Part shown: piece by piece, positions 23,065 through 34,580 of the stretch | How positions within the stretch are numbered: position 1 is the first letter of the stretch | Layout of the letters: each line of letters begins with the position of its first letter | Assembly: GCF_004664715.2 (NCBI RefSeq) | Contig: NC_051072.1 | Location: forward strand, 42,391,642-42,455,641 | Origin: Peromyscus leucopus | Taxonomy: Eukaryota; Chordata; Mammalia; Rodentia; Cricetidae | DNA length: 64,000 nt | Direction: 5' to 3' | Made by a program: the position numbers and the translations under genes | Notes under the pieces: model-generated | What the model was told of the DNA's origin: nothing | What the model saw: the letters and a program-made list of their open reading frames with translations, nothing else | Database searches by the model: none

Positions 23065-23985
23065 TGTATTTTTTCTTTTATTGAAAATAGACTTTTCGTA
23101 CAATATATTATAATTCCCTTCCTCTAGATTCTCCCCACCTCCCCTGCTATCCAAATCCTTTCTAACTCTCTTTCTCTCATTAGAAAACAGACATCTGAAA
23201 AAATAATAATAAAATAAATAAGATAAAACAACAACAAAGCCCAAGCTAAAATAGAAAAACAAACAAACAAACAGAAGAAAAAGAGCCAAAGAAATATATA
23301 GATCCAGAGACACACATTCACAGACACAGAAATCCCATAAAGACACAAAACCAGGAACCAAAACATATACACAAAAGACCTGTAAAGTATATGTGTGTGG
23401 GGGGGGGATGGAGGGTGGAACCCTGAAAACATTATGAGACAAAGAGCCTCCAAAAATAAAATGCCCTTGTGTTTGTTTTGGATTTGGAATCTATTGATGG
23501 GCATGGGGCCTGCCCTTAAGAGTGGTGTGTGTACTCAGTAAAGTTCTATTGGAGGAAACGAATTTTTCTTGGTGAGCAGCTGTCAGTTGGAGATAGCTTC
23601 TGGGTTGGGAATGGAGGCTCATATGCACTTTCTCTCTAAATACTGGAACCCTATCTGGTTTAGACCTGTGCAGATCCTGTTCATGCTACCCCAGTCTCTG
23701 TGAGTTCATACATGCATCAGTCCTGGCGTAGGCCTTGCTTCCTCGGGATCCTCCATCCCCTCTGGCTCTTATACCTTTTTTGCCTCCTCTTCTGAAAGGT
23801 TCCCTGAGTCCTGAGGGGAGGGATTTGGAGACATCACATTTAGGATGGACTGTTCCAAGATCTCTGCACATTGTCCAGTTGTGGTTCTCTGTATTTTGTT
23901 TCTGTCTATTGTCTCTCATGATGGCTAAGTAATACTCTGATCTATGAGACTAGCAGAATGCTATTATTTCTAATTATTCCCCCTC
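23065..23985 (-). mobile_element. L1 (Lx-type) 3' UTR
   Basis: The plus strand begins with the reversed 3' end 'cttttattgaaaatag' and follows the reversed Lx 3' UTR: 'gcatggggcctgcccttaag', 'ggagatagcttctgggttgg', 'catcagtcctgg', 'ccatcccctctggctcttat', ending 'gctattatttctaattatt'. The same module is at 54005-55215 (minus) and 59290-60545 (plus). A long antisense frame over 22963-23442 is only this A-rich 3' UTR read backwards. Confidence 0.85.
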
Positions 23986-24460
23986 AACAAATACTACTCA
24001 AGAACACTAATTGTCAAGTACATCTCAATTTTTATTATAAAAAATGAATAGATATGGCCCTAAAGATTTTTATGAGATTAATTGTTTCTCAATAATAGAT
24101 TGAGAAATAATACACACAATGTCACTCTCTTAAAATTACAATAGAAAAAATAATAAAGACTAAGGAGTCTTATGGTAAGGGTGACTTGTTAATTTTGTTC
24201 TATCTAATACTTATTAAATGTTAAATTATATTACTACTTATTAAACACTTATTAAATGGAAAAATTCACTTTTCATTCTTCCCTCCATTAAAACATGTGT
24301 GAGATCATTGCATGAAAAATGTATATAAAAATGATTTAAATATCTTATTAGAGGTAGTTTTGGAGTCATGTGGACAGATTTGTCATCTGCTAGGTGCCGT
24401 CTTTGGGTTGTCAAACATTTCTATGCCTCAGCCTTAAGTATAAAATGTAGATTATATTAA
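23986..24460. other. Intergenic, nothing recognised
   Basis: AT-rich sequence with the local repeat 'tacttattaaa(t/c)' at 24208-24256. Confidence 0.45.
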
Positions 24461-24467
24461 CACACAC

Positions 24468-24520
<53 letters not shown>
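24461..24520. repeat. (CA)n-(TA)n microsatellite
   Basis: Five CA units, then about 22 TA units. Confidence 0.97.
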
Positions 24521-24522
<2 letters not shown>

Positions 24523-24524
24523 CT

Positions 24525-24990
24525 AAGGATGGTGTACAGGCTGTGTTATTAATGAGCCTCCAGAGAAATGGAACCAATAGAAACACACACACACACACAC
24601 AAACACCCCTCTCAGAATTAGCTCCTGTGATTTTGAGTCTAAGAAGTTCCAACACCAGCAGTTAGTGTTGGTAAGTTGGATACCAAGGACAAATTAGTTA
24701 CAATCTAGAAGCTATCAGGCTCAAGACAAGGAGACAATGTTTTGGTCTGAACTGAGTCTGAGGGCTAGAGGAGATGGGTGTCCCTGCTCAAAGCAGTCAG
24801 CAAGGAGGAATTTTTCTCCTGTTCATGTTTTATATTCTATTTAGTATTGAGCTGATAGATAGATGCCCATTCACACTGGCTAGGACAGTCTGATTTTTGC
24901 TTGGTCTCCTGCTTCCAAAAGCAGCCTCATAGATGCATCTCAAATGTAAGAGTGCCAGTTGACTGAGTCAGGCTAACAAGTTAAAGGACT
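24525..24990 (+). repeat. Ancient mammalian interspersed repeat
   Basis: 'gagcctccagagaaatggaa', 'ccaatag', a CA run at 24582-24604, 'gatgggtgtccctgctcaaa' and 'agatgcccattcacactggc' follow the order of an old mammalian repeat in which 'ctccagagaaacagaaccaa' opens and 'gatgcccacccacattgg' appears later. I do not assign the family. Confidence 0.4.
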
Positions 24991-26915
24991 CAACACAAGG
25001 GCCCGATGATACAATGTGGGTAAAATGCTTTGTACAATGCTGGATGCAGAATTAAAGGGTGGGGACGTCGGATGCCACCAGCATAGTCATCAACCAGCAC
25101 TGGTGCTCTCACCGCCAGCCTCAGTGACACTGTGATCCTAACAACACACGAGCTCTTATTCTCAGAATCTTTACCAGTTCAAAGTCTGAACCCCTGGGTA
25201 GGAACGGAAACTGATGTAGCTCCTCAGAGGTCTCCAGAGAGGTAGAATCCTTGTCATTCCCAGCTGGGACTGTCCTGAGAACTTAACATTGGACCAGCTG
25301 CCCTTCTGTCCCTAATTACTGTTTCCACCTCTTAGTACTTGGAATCATCTCCCTAAGTAAACTCTTTCCTTGAAAGTTCTAGTCTAAAGTTCTACTGCTG
25401 TTCTGGGCCCATGTAAGAACCATAGTAAAATGTCAGGGAAAGAATTAACCAAACACTTATCACCTAATTTAGACACAGGGATGAGTACCTAGAAACATTT
25501 AAAATGTACCATGTTAAGTGCCTTCAGAATACAAGACAATTATTTTTCAAGTAGTGTTCAGCCCAAGAATTATGCTTTCCCATAAAGAGTAATGGCAGTG
25601 ACTAAAAGTCCTCCCTGGGCTGAGGAGGAAATATTTCTTTTGATTGAAACTGGGGCTGTTGACCGGCACTTCTAGCCGACCTATCTTTAAAGCAGGTAGG
25701 CATGGCAATAAAGATTTGTGTGAACCTGGGCTTTCTCAAAATTGAGAAACCTGTCTTTGAAGTCTGACCTTTGGATAATTGTGGGCAGAAGCAGCAATTA
25801 TTGCTGTGCATGTATTATTCCTGATCTGAGGCACAGTGCGCCCTGGCACAGGCTGATGCGGAATTGAAAAGCGACAGGATCTGAATACAGAGGATGATCA
25901 GTGAATTCCACACAAACTGAATGGCAGCAGAAGAAGGAGACTTAGAAGTGCTTCTTCTTTGTGTTTTCAAAGTTACCAAAGATATAGGCATTCACCAATG
26001 TGCCTACAAGGAGATTTTGGCATCAGAAGACACCTCACACCAGCTGCACATCAGTTTTGCTATAGACATATTTAAGTTCAAATTTAATTACTTAGTGAAA
26101 CATGTGCAATTAGCCCAAAGAATTTGCTTTATTTCTTCTCAATTGCTTCTTTATTTTAGATGCAAATTAAAAGCAGCCTTCCATATTTAACACCTCTTGT
26201 TGGTGTTAAGTTGCTGGACATCAGGTGACAACAGATGCCATGAAATTGATGCCTACGAGGTGTGAGTCTTCCCATCATGTATCAAGCCTGACCCAGCTTG
26301 TTTGTATTAAGGCAGACCACAGAATACATGGCAGCCAGGTAGAAAAGAATGGCATGCTCAACTCTGCTGGGCCTGTTTTGTTCGTTTTCTGAAGGACAAG
26401 TAAATGTAGTGCAATTTTTTTTTTCCCCAAGGAGACAAGTGGTCTGTTGTACAGTTACAGAGTGGCTGCTCTGAGAGCGTGGGGCTGAGAGCAGAGGAGC
26501 AATAATAGAGTTCGTTTTTTTAAGTGCCTGGGAGCTATGATTTTTCTCTTCAGAGTCAGGTTTTAGAAACCCTTTACCGGGCTCTCAGAAGAAAAGAAAA
26601 CCAAGGGATAAAACGTTAGAGACAGAAAGTCTTTTTTTTTTTTTTTTTTTTTTTCCAAGTGAGTTTGGAGAAAAATTGACTCTACTTAACAACAACAGCA
26701 ATAATGTTCTCTCTTTCTCCTTACCGTCTGCTGCTTTCCCCCACCCCCTAATCTATCAGTTCAGTTTCCTTTGTCATTGGTAAATAGTTTCTTCTACATA
26801 TGAGAACATGGCTGCCTTAGTCTATCCTGAATCTCACAGAGGCATACTTAATAACTTCCTGGTAGAGTATGGCACACCAATTGTGTTCTTTAAATATGGT
26901 TGGCTTTCCCATATG
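24991..26915. other. Intergenic, unique-looking, no gene recognised
   Basis: A T run lies at 26632-26655. The section 25840-26200 has balanced, non-repetitive composition and an 89-codon frame (25921-26190) that I cannot match to any protein; it could equally be a non-coding conserved stretch. Confidence 0.45.
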
Positions 26916-27063
26916 ATTTTTTGTTGTTGTCGTTTTCAAGACAGGGTTTCTCTGTGTAGCCTTGGCTGTCCTAGAACTCGCTGTGTAGACCAGGCTTGGC
27001 CTTGAGATCCCCTGTCTCAGCTCCCCAGTGCTGGGATTAAAGGCATGTGCCACCACTGCCCAG
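26916..27063 (-). repeat. B1 SINE
   Basis: Reversed full-length B1: T/G-rich tail, 'agacagggtttctctgtgta', 'ctgtgtagaccaggcttggc', 'gtgctgggattaaaggcatg', 'ccaccactgccca'. It ends about 30 bp before the Rpl32 retrocopy. Confidence 0.93.
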
Positions 27064-27091
27064 TTCCGTGTTTTTTAAAAATTACCTTTCA

Positions 27092-27470
27092 CCTTCTTCC
27101 TTCCCACTACCTGCGAGGTGACTGCCATCTGTTTTGTGGCATCATGGCTGCCCTCCGGTCTCTGGTGAAGCCCAACATTGTCAAATTAGAGGACCAAGAA
27201 GCTCATCCCGCACCAATCAGACCAGTATGTCCAAGTTAAGTGAAACTGGTGGGAACCCAGAGGTATCGACAACAGGGTGTGGAGAAGATTCAAAGGCCAG
27301 ATCCTAATGCCTAACCTTGCTTATGGGAGCAACAAGAAAACCAAGGACATGCTGCCTAGTGGCTCCCGGAACTTTCTGATCTACGGTGTCAAGGAGCTGG
27401 AAGTGCTGCTGATGTGCAACCAATCTCACTGTGCTGATCGGCCCACGATAACTCCTTTAAAAACTCTACC
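27092..27470 (+). pseudogene. Rpl32-ps: Rpl32 processed pseudogene, 3' truncated
   Basis: Intronless copy of the large-subunit ribosomal protein L32 mRNA. It begins in the 5' UTR ('tgactgccatctgttttgtg'), has the start codon at 27144 ('MAALRSLVKPNIVK') and runs colinearly to about codon 97 of 135. An extra base after codon 14 shifts the frame, giving a stop at 27237-27239. The downstream part is recognisable in another frame ('[11 protein letters not shown]', 'YGSNKKTK', 'MLPSGSRNF', '[10 protein letters not shown]'). Similarity fades after 'cactgtgctgatc' (about 27440) and is lost by 27470; no 3' UTR or poly(A) is seen. Loss of introns points to retrotransposition; loss of the 3' end rather than the 5' end is unusual and suggests a later deletion. 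Not functional. Confidence 0.95.
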
Positions 27471-27715
27471 CCTTTTTGCTGACTAGGTGGTTTACAGACT
27501 AAGTATAACTTGGAGTAATATTTAAAATGCGATTTCCTGGGTTCTCAAATCCCACTGAATCCAAAGTCCCGGAGTGCGGATATTGGGGTTTGTACTAAGT
27601 AAAGCAGGAGTGACAGTGCTGAGCCCGAGGGATCTCTAATTCTGGGACCTTTATGTCGTATGTGTGGGGTGGGAGAGGAGGAGGAGAAGAGGAAAATGGG
27701 ATTTAAGAAAATCTT

Positions 27716-27882
27716 GCCGGGCGGTGGTGGTGCACGCCTTTAATCCCAGCACTCGGGAGGCAGAGGCAGGCCGATTTCTGTGAGTTCGAGGCCAGCCTGG
27801 GCTACCAAGTGAGTACCAGGAAAGGCGCAAAGCTACACAGAGAAAATGAAAAAAAAAAAAAAAAAAAAAAAAAAGAAAAAAA
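27716..27882 (+). repeat. B1 SINE with TSD
   Basis: Well-preserved B1 ('gccgggcggtggtggtgcac', 'cctttaatcccagcactcgg', 'ggccagcctgggctaccaag'), with the variant 3' half 'ggaaaggcgcaaagctacac' and a long A tail. The 11-bp TSD 'aagaaaatctt' is exact at 27705-27715 and 27883-27893. A young-looking insertion. Confidence 0.95.
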
Positions 27883-27893
27883 AAGAAAATCTT

Positions 27894-28964
27894 TGCAGAA
27901 CTCAGTGTCTTTAATGTTTATTCTGGCTAAGGTTTTCATTTCTCTGTGTATGTATGTATGTATGTATGTATTCATTTATATTTTTCTTGCAGTGTTTGAG
28001 GGGAACAAGCCACAAGGAACACAGAAATCTTAGCTATGCTGAGATACAGACTTTCTTTTTGGGAACCTACTTTAAGCTAAATCTGTGCTTGAGAGGAACG
28101 GGAACTTGAACATAGCAAGCATGCTCACATCCTGAGAGTGAGGAAATATTTCAGCTCTCTTCTGGTATGAAATGACATTTCCTGGCTCTTGCAGCCCTGG
28201 TAATGATAAATACTAAGGTGCATTTAGAAGTACCTTTTCACTACTCTAGGCTGAGTGCCGTGATCCTCCTGTCTGGATTACACAGCCAATTTTGCTGTGT
28301 CAGTTAGTGAATTATGAATGTCTAGTATAAGAGAAGAAGTATAATGCAACGCACCTTGCCATAGGAATTCTCCATTTCTTCATTTACCATGTTGTACTCA
28401 GCGTTTTAGGGGCACAGGAACTGTCTTCTAGTTACACCAGTAACATGAACACTTCAAGAATAGTTTTAAAGGCATTGTATTGTTGAGCATATTTGCACAT
28501 AATTTATAGTGCCAGGATGCTCTGAGCTAGGGACAGATGATGTGGGCTTTGTTATACTTGTTTGTTATATTACTCAAAAACACACCCCTTCTACTCTTTT
28601 GAATTAGTGTGGAGCCTCAGTGAGTTTCCGTCTGAGTCATTTATTAACTGTTTCTAGAGAGAATATTCTATAATAAACATTTTCTGACTCTCCTTGTAAA
28701 ATAGCCTCCTTTGTTCTTGGTATTTAACTGTGTTGTACAATGTATGAATGTGTTTTTTTTTTTTTATATATCTGGAACTAACCACTAAAACTACTACCAC
28801 AATTATTTACTGACTGTTCAAATTTTGGGAGGAAAAAAAAAGAACAAAAAGATACGAGAACTTAGAACAGATGACTTAATAATGTATTTTTGTGTTTATT
28901 CATACATGTCTGTGTACCCTTGAGTATGCATGTGTGTGTTTGTACATGAGCCCGTGTGCATATG
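27894..28964. other. Intergenic; small (TATG)n
   Basis: A TATG repeat lies at 27947-27971 and a T run at 28751-28765. No exon or repeat body was recognised. Confidence 0.5.
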
Positions 28965-28965
28965 A

Positions 28966-29057
<92 letters not shown>
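28965..29057. repeat. (GT)n-(GA)n microsatellite
   Basis: About nine GT units pass into about 37 GA units with one T interruption at about 29008. Confidence 0.97.
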
Positions 29058-29059
<2 letters not shown>

Positions 29060-29060
<1 letters not shown>

Positions 29061-29310
29061 GAGGCTAGAGGTAAACCTTGAATATCATTCCTCAGAAACT
29101 GTCCACCTTGTTTTTTGAGACAAAGTCTTCCACAGAAACTCAGGGCACAACCATTACACTAAGCTGATCAGCCAGTGAGGTCCTAACTCAGAGTCCTTCT
29201 CATGTATTAGGTCATGTTTTTTTTTTAGGTCATGTTTAACTTCCCTTCCCAGGTCTGGGATAATAAGCATGGACTACCATACTTTCTTATGGGCTGCAAG
29301 AATATATTAT
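29060..29310 (-). repeat. B4-type SINE, diverged
   Basis: 'gaggctagaggta', 'ctgtccaccttgttttttga', 'gacaaagtctt', 'gatcagccagtgaggtcct' and 'gggataataagcatggacta' follow the reversed B4/RSINE layout. A short duplication 'taggtcatgttt' at about 29209-29237 interrupts it. Confidence 0.65.
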
Positions 29311-29519
29311 AGAGATTCAGCTGTGTATTAAAGCTACACCTAGAAATTTCAACACGTTTTTCTAGAAGAAGCCATGTATCATGGGATATTTGGTGTTATT
29401 CAGTTTTTAATATTTCAGCTGTCTTCTGCTATGAAATTCTTGTGGGCCTACATACTACTAGACTATACTGGCAAACAGTGTAAGCTTCTCAGACACTGAT
29501 CCTCTAGGTAACTATCTCC
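29311..29519. other. Intergenic, nothing recognised
   Basis: Short unique-looking spacer between SINE and ERV-like repeat. Confidence 0.4.
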
Positions 29520-30120
29520 CCCACAGAGCCTAGGAGACAAGCAGGTTGTAGATACATAGTTTTGCTTCTTGTGCAAATGAAGCTCAGACTGTCCCTTTTT
29601 GGCCTAGTGGCACTCCAGAGCAACTGACTGAGGACAATAGGACTTTTTGAATAACCAGGTGCAGTAAGGACTGCAGCAGAATTCCAGAGGCGAGCAGAGA
29701 GTAACATCGTGAGGAGAGGAAGAACAAGGCAGCTTTTCTGTAGATAGTAGACAGAGCTGCATGGCCAGAGATAAGAGAGAAAGGCAGAAACTCTGTAGAT
29801 GGGAAGACAGATCTCTTATAGAGTTTTCTCAGAGCCAGGAGTAAGGAGCAAGGAAAGAAAAGATGTAGGATGAAGGAACAGAGGATGAAGATGAGGTCAA
29901 AAGCATAGGAGCTTACTAAGACTATGAGGACAGGAAAAGTGGGCACAGAGAGGAGCTGAATGTGAGGACGGAGATGAAGCTGTATAGATAGAATTTTGTC
30001 ATAGAGGAATAAAGTAAATGGACAAAGGACATGGTGTACGTATATTCTTTCCCTCAGTTTACCCCACGCTGGACATGGCATCTTCTCCCAGGACTCTGGG
30101 AGGGATTTTCTCAGGGCAGA
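29520..30120 (-). repeat. Probable ERV-derived muroid repeat
   Basis: A long stretch I recognise as a recurrent muroid interspersed repeat (blocks 'gcagtaaggactgcagcaga', 'attccagaggcgagcag', 'agacagatctctt', 'ctcagagccagga') without being sure of its family; it looks retroviral in origin. It contains a 212-codon antisense frame (29584-30222) rich in Leu, Ser and Phe with no recognisable domain, which runs on into the next SINE and is most likely chance. Confidence 0.45.
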
Positions 30121-30149
30121 AACTTGGGAAAATTCCACTGAAACTTGGC

Positions 30150-30237
30150 TTTTTACCTGGGTGCTGGGGATTGAACTCAGGTCTTCATGCTTATGTGGCA
30201 ACAGCTTTACTGACTGTACCATTTCCCCAGCCCCAGA
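30150..30237 (-). repeat. SINE fragment (B4/B3 head)
   Basis: 'gggtgctggggattgaactc', 'aggtcttcatgcttatg' and 'accatttccccagcccca' are the reversed tRNA-like head of a B4/B3 SINE. Confidence 0.8.
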
Positions 30238-30729
30238 ATTTGTGTTTTATATGAATCAGGTTTTATCTGAGATACAGACCCTTGAAGAAAAATCTAAACA
30301 TTTTAGCTCTTCCTTGGAGAGATAGTTTTAGGATACTGTCTAGTTGGATAGCTTCTGAGCACATAGGTGAAAGTTATTAATTGAAAGTCTGTTTAGATAC
30401 AACATGAGGCAGAGTATTTTATATACTTATTTTAAGACAAGGTTTTGTTATGTTTCTCAGGGTGAAACCAAACTTACATGAGATTTCACACGTGTATTTA
30501 ATTATTTACATATATTTAATTATTGACAATATCTGTCAATGACTTAAACATACTTTTAAATTAGGATGCAAACTGTCTTCAGTGCTTTCCACTTGGGGAG
30601 ATACTGGTTTCACCGCCTCATCTACAGCATTTAAAAAACTTTGATTCGAATAGAAGAAATGGGTAACCCAAATCACGTTCAAAATTACCCCAGAAAACAC
30701 ATAGGTAATTGTAAGGACATTTTCTGTTG
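30238..30729. other. Intergenic; weak B1 trace
   Basis: At about 30428-30460, 'ttaagacaaggttttgttat' may be a degraded reversed B1. Otherwise nothing was recognised. Confidence 0.35.
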
Positions 30730-30744
30730 GAGACTATTATTTTA

Positions 30745-30781
<37 letters not shown>

Positions 30782-30835
30782 AATGTTGCATTTGTTTAAC
30801 TCTGTAAAGCTATGGTATTGTGACGTTCTCTCTGA
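30730..30835 (+). repeat. LTR 5' fragment with (GT)n expansion
   Basis: 'attattttaaggtgtg' and, after a GT run (30747-30778), 'atgttgcatttgtttaactc' plus 'tgtaaagct' match the start of the LTR at 39590. In that LTR the GT run is replaced by 'gtgttacttttgttt'. Similarity ends at about 30835. Confidence 0.65.
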
Positions 30836-33228
30836 AAGACAGGACTGTAAGTAAACGTCCGTCCGGTCTCAGCACCCTTTCTGAGGAGGGAGTGCTGCAG
30901 CTGGAGCAAATCATTTGAGGATAGCATTTGAAAATTGAAGTGTTTCCCTCAGTGTCCTCTAGGCAACGGTGCAAGCAAGAAACCGGAAGTTGAAATAAAT
31001 ACCAGCACTGTAAGAGAGTAGGAATGGAAGCATATTAAAGTGAGATATGTATGCTTTCAAAGGTTTACCAAAGAACCAGTCAGAAGTGTGGTGGGTAAGG
31101 TGTGGCCGAGGATATTAAGAGGCTGCTGCCTTAATATAGGAAAATTGCCATGCCTAAGGCAGAATGATGAAAGGCCTGGAAGCCCTTAAAGTTCTATGAA
31201 GAAGCTATGATACAGCCAAGAACATTTTCATCCTTTCAACAAAACATCTCGAATGTCTTTGATGTGCTAGCTGAACAGTACAGTTTCTGCATGTAAGAAG
31301 CTCTCTGTAGATGACTGCTGAATGAATATGAATGATGAAACAAGATAACATACATCACCGACTCAGGACAAACTTGTCAAATACAGATTTAAATAAGGAA
31401 CAAATTCTCATCTTAGAGGAGTTATTCGAGGTCTGAGAACACTAGGAATGTGATAACAAGCGCGTGAAGAGAGTCAGTCTGAGTTGCGTAAGTTCACTTT
31501 ATGACTGTTAGAGCTTATAAACAGTTCAGTAAACAGATGAGAAACAAAGAAAATTCCTAAGGATCACAATCGCTTGTCCAGCCCTGCAGCTAGCTGATAA
31601 AAAAATCTACATAGGTAGACTAAAAGCTCTATTACAGAGCTTGAAAATCGTGCAGTAACACAAGTCAAGACAAGCTGTCAGAGTCGGTCAACACTCATCT
31701 TAGGTTTAGGTAGAACTATGTGATACAAGCAAAGTAGGTTAAGACAGATTTAGATTCAAATCGTGGATCTGTTTCCTGACATGTGATGCAATGGAGTTAG
31801 TGTTTCACTGGTGTACAGTGTCTGGGTGGGCTGCATCTTTCAGTTAGTTTAACAGTAATTAATAGCATGAACATGTCTTTTTTCTTTTTTTAGTTCCCCT
31901 GCATACTTGTGTTAATTATTTGCCAATTAGACTAGGCTAACAGATTAGGCAGCTAATACAAGTTTTTTTTTGAGTGTGTTGAAGATGAAATTTCTAGAAA
32001 TGATTAACAGTGGAATTGGTAGTCTAATGATGATCCACCATCACTGGTGTGGGTGGGAATTATCCATTCCATGGAGTGAACACATACACAAAGAATTAGA
32101 GCAGGTGTAACTCCCACCTTTAAGATACATCTGTCCATCTTCATGCCTCAGCCTTGGGGACCTCAGTTCATTGGCTTTGGGACTTTGGAGCTTATACCAG
32201 TGAGATCCTGGTTATTAGTCATCTAATACAGATCAAATGATATCAGTATCCCTGCTTCTTCATCTTGGTATGTACTGTGTAAGTGGACTTCTTGGATTTT
32301 ATAACCATCTAATATAATTCCTGTAATAAATCTCCTGGTACATAGGCATCTCCTTGTATCCTAGTGAATATTTCTCTGGGGAACTGAGAGCTTTGCATAC
32401 ATCCCCTCTTTTTATTGGTTTCTGTATGTCTCTAAACGTCCTCTTTTTATGATTATTTTCAGCAAGTCATTATGATTGAACCTACTGACTACTTCTGACA
32501 CACTCTTTTAGCCCAGTCCTCTGCTGGTATCAAATGCTAAGATGATTAATTTGATACTTAGAATGATTACCTGCAGCCTTTAAACTCCAGCATGTGGAAA
32601 CAATCATGGTAAGTGGACTTGCTCTGTTAATTGTTCTTGGCATTCTAGAAAAAAATGCTGTCCTGGAAACTTATGGTTTAACAGGATAGATCTTGTTTGC
32701 CGAGGATGTATTCTGAAACTCAATATTTCATACAAGGAGAGGTAGGTATAAAAGTTACTCTAGTGGGTTGCAGAGAAGACAATGTTAGAACAAACAATAA
32801 GCTATGGACTTACAGACAGGAAATTAATTCTGTTGGTGAACTAGTGAAAAATAGAGGTTAAGAAGCACAGGGCAGACTATTATCTGAGGTCTAACGTCAG
32901 CAGGCATGACTCAGAATAGAACATGCTTCTAATATCACACACTTCTGGTTCTTCCTATTCTTTCTACAGAGACTTGGGTAATCAATCTTCTTCCCATGGC
33001 AGTTAAAGATGAGTCTTACAGTGAGGACAATGGAACTATGTGTAGAGTGTTTAACCCATAAGTCTTTCAGTTCATCAGGTTATCAGGTCTGGGTCTTGGG
33101 TCTGCCTTAGAATCGTATCCGCCAAATAGTCTAACATGGAGTTTAAAGACATCATCATCATTTCCTCCTCCTCTTCTGCTTCCTTTTTTCTTTTCCTTTC
33201 TCTGTGTATGCATGATTTGTTCATATTT

Positions 33229-33230
<2 letters not shown>
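30836..33230. other. Intergenic, no gene recognised
   Basis: About 2.4 kb without recognised repeats or coding signal; the longest repeat-free stretch in this part of the window. Confidence 0.5.

Positions 33231-33272
<42 letters not shown>
33231..33272. repeat. (GT)n microsatellite
   Basis: 21 GT units, preceded by a C/T-rich patch. Confidence 0.97.
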
Positions 33273-33274
<2 letters not shown>

Positions 33275-33394
33275 GCCATAGGACAATTGTGTATGTCTTT
33301 CTCAGTTGCTTTCTACTTTACCTCTTGAGAAGATACTCTCTTTCAACCTGGAGCTTAGCAATTTGGTTAGACTTGTTGTCAACGAGTTTCAGGT

Positions 33395-33460
33395 ATGTAC
33401 CCATTTCTACCTCCCCAGTGCTAGGATAACAAATGTCCACTATGGCACCCAGCGCTGGTG
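33395..33460 (-). repeat. SINE fragment, diverged
   Basis: 'cctccccagtgctaggataa' and 'ctatggcacccagc' look like the middle of a reversed B1 or B4. Confidence 0.45.
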
Positions 33461-34195
33461 TGGTGAGCATATTACTAATGGAACTATGCACCCTACTCCC
33501 CTAATGTGGCCTGTTGAAGTGAGTAAGAGAGATTAAATAGCTAATATGCCTATAAAATGGAATTACAATATTTCCCAATAATGATGTTAGTTTAGTGCAT
33601 GACTTAATGAATATCAGTCAGAAGAGACAATGTCAGTCATTTAGAGTCTAGGAATACATTAGTCAGAGTGACTAGGAATATTTGTGTATAAAAATTGGAT
33701 GTTAGTCAGGCATAATATGTCACAGTAACTTCTCTTGGGGCTTGAATTTACATTCAAGGTGTTATTGGTGCTTATGACACAACCTGCCCCTGAAGTGAAC
33801 ATCCAGGGAATTTTGGTACATTCTTCTAAGAAAAAGCTTCCCTTTAAGTTCTGAGGTGGCATTATATAATCCATTTGACTTCTGTTCCATGGGTCTTAGA
33901 AGAGAACTTACAGTGATCTCTCTTGCTAAGAGGCCTTTAGTAGGATGTTATAAATTATTAACTAACTCTGGAAATGCCTATGGTCACGCCATCACTGCTA
34001 AGGGCCTACTTTAAGGAAAATGGCAAAGTTGAATAGAAAGCCAAGTTTACTGCAGTTGGGATTCTTTTCCTATCTAAGAAACTAAAGAAAGTTAGTTCTG
34101 TCCTTGAAGTCGAGATAAAGATTGTCCTTTTTCAGTTTACCACACATTTTAAACCACTTTCCTCCATCTTCAAATCTCCAATTCTCTATGATCAG
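33461..34195. other. Intergenic, nothing recognised
   Basis: Unique-looking sequence. Confidence 0.45.
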
Positions 34196-34580
34196 TTTTT
34201 ATCAACTTAATACAAACTAGAGTTACTAGGAAAGGAGAACCTGGAATAGGAAGTGCCTCCATCAGATTGGACTGTGAGCATTTCTGTGGATCATTATCTT
34301 GATTCGGGAGGGCTTAGCACACTGTGGTTGGTGCAACCCCTGGATGGGTAGTCCTGGGCAGAATGAGAAAGCCGATTAAGCAAGCCATAGTGACTAAAAA
34401 GTAAGCAGTGTTCCTCCATGTTCTCTGCTTCAATTCCTGCCTCCAGGTTTCTGCCCTTGATCCAGGTTCATTCCTTGAGTTCCTGCCTATGCTTCCTTTG
34501 ACAATAGACTGTAACTTGTAAAGCCAAATAAATATTTTCTCCCTAAGTTGCTTGTTGTTCAGCAGAGAAGCAAAGTAAAG
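34196..34580 (+). mobile_element. URR1-like hAT (Charlie) element
   Basis: 'tttttatcaacttaatacaa', 'actagagtt', 'gcctccatcagattggactg', 'gggagggcttagcaca', 'gcagtgttcctccatgttct', 'tcctgcctccaggtttctgc' and 'gccaaataaatattttctcc' follow, in order, the non-autonomous rodent DNA repeat known as URR1. The terminal 3' part appears degraded. The family name is from memory. Confidence 0.7.

Noticed and set aside
22963..23504. Two overlapping antisense frames of 126-159 codons
   Set aside because: They read the A-rich L1 3' UTR and a B1 fragment backwards; the apparent membrane segments reflect T-rich codons.
29584..30222. 212-codon antisense frame, hydrophobic
   Set aside because: It lies in an ERV-like repeat and runs into a reversed SINE; no conserved motif, and the composition follows the pyrimidine-rich strand.
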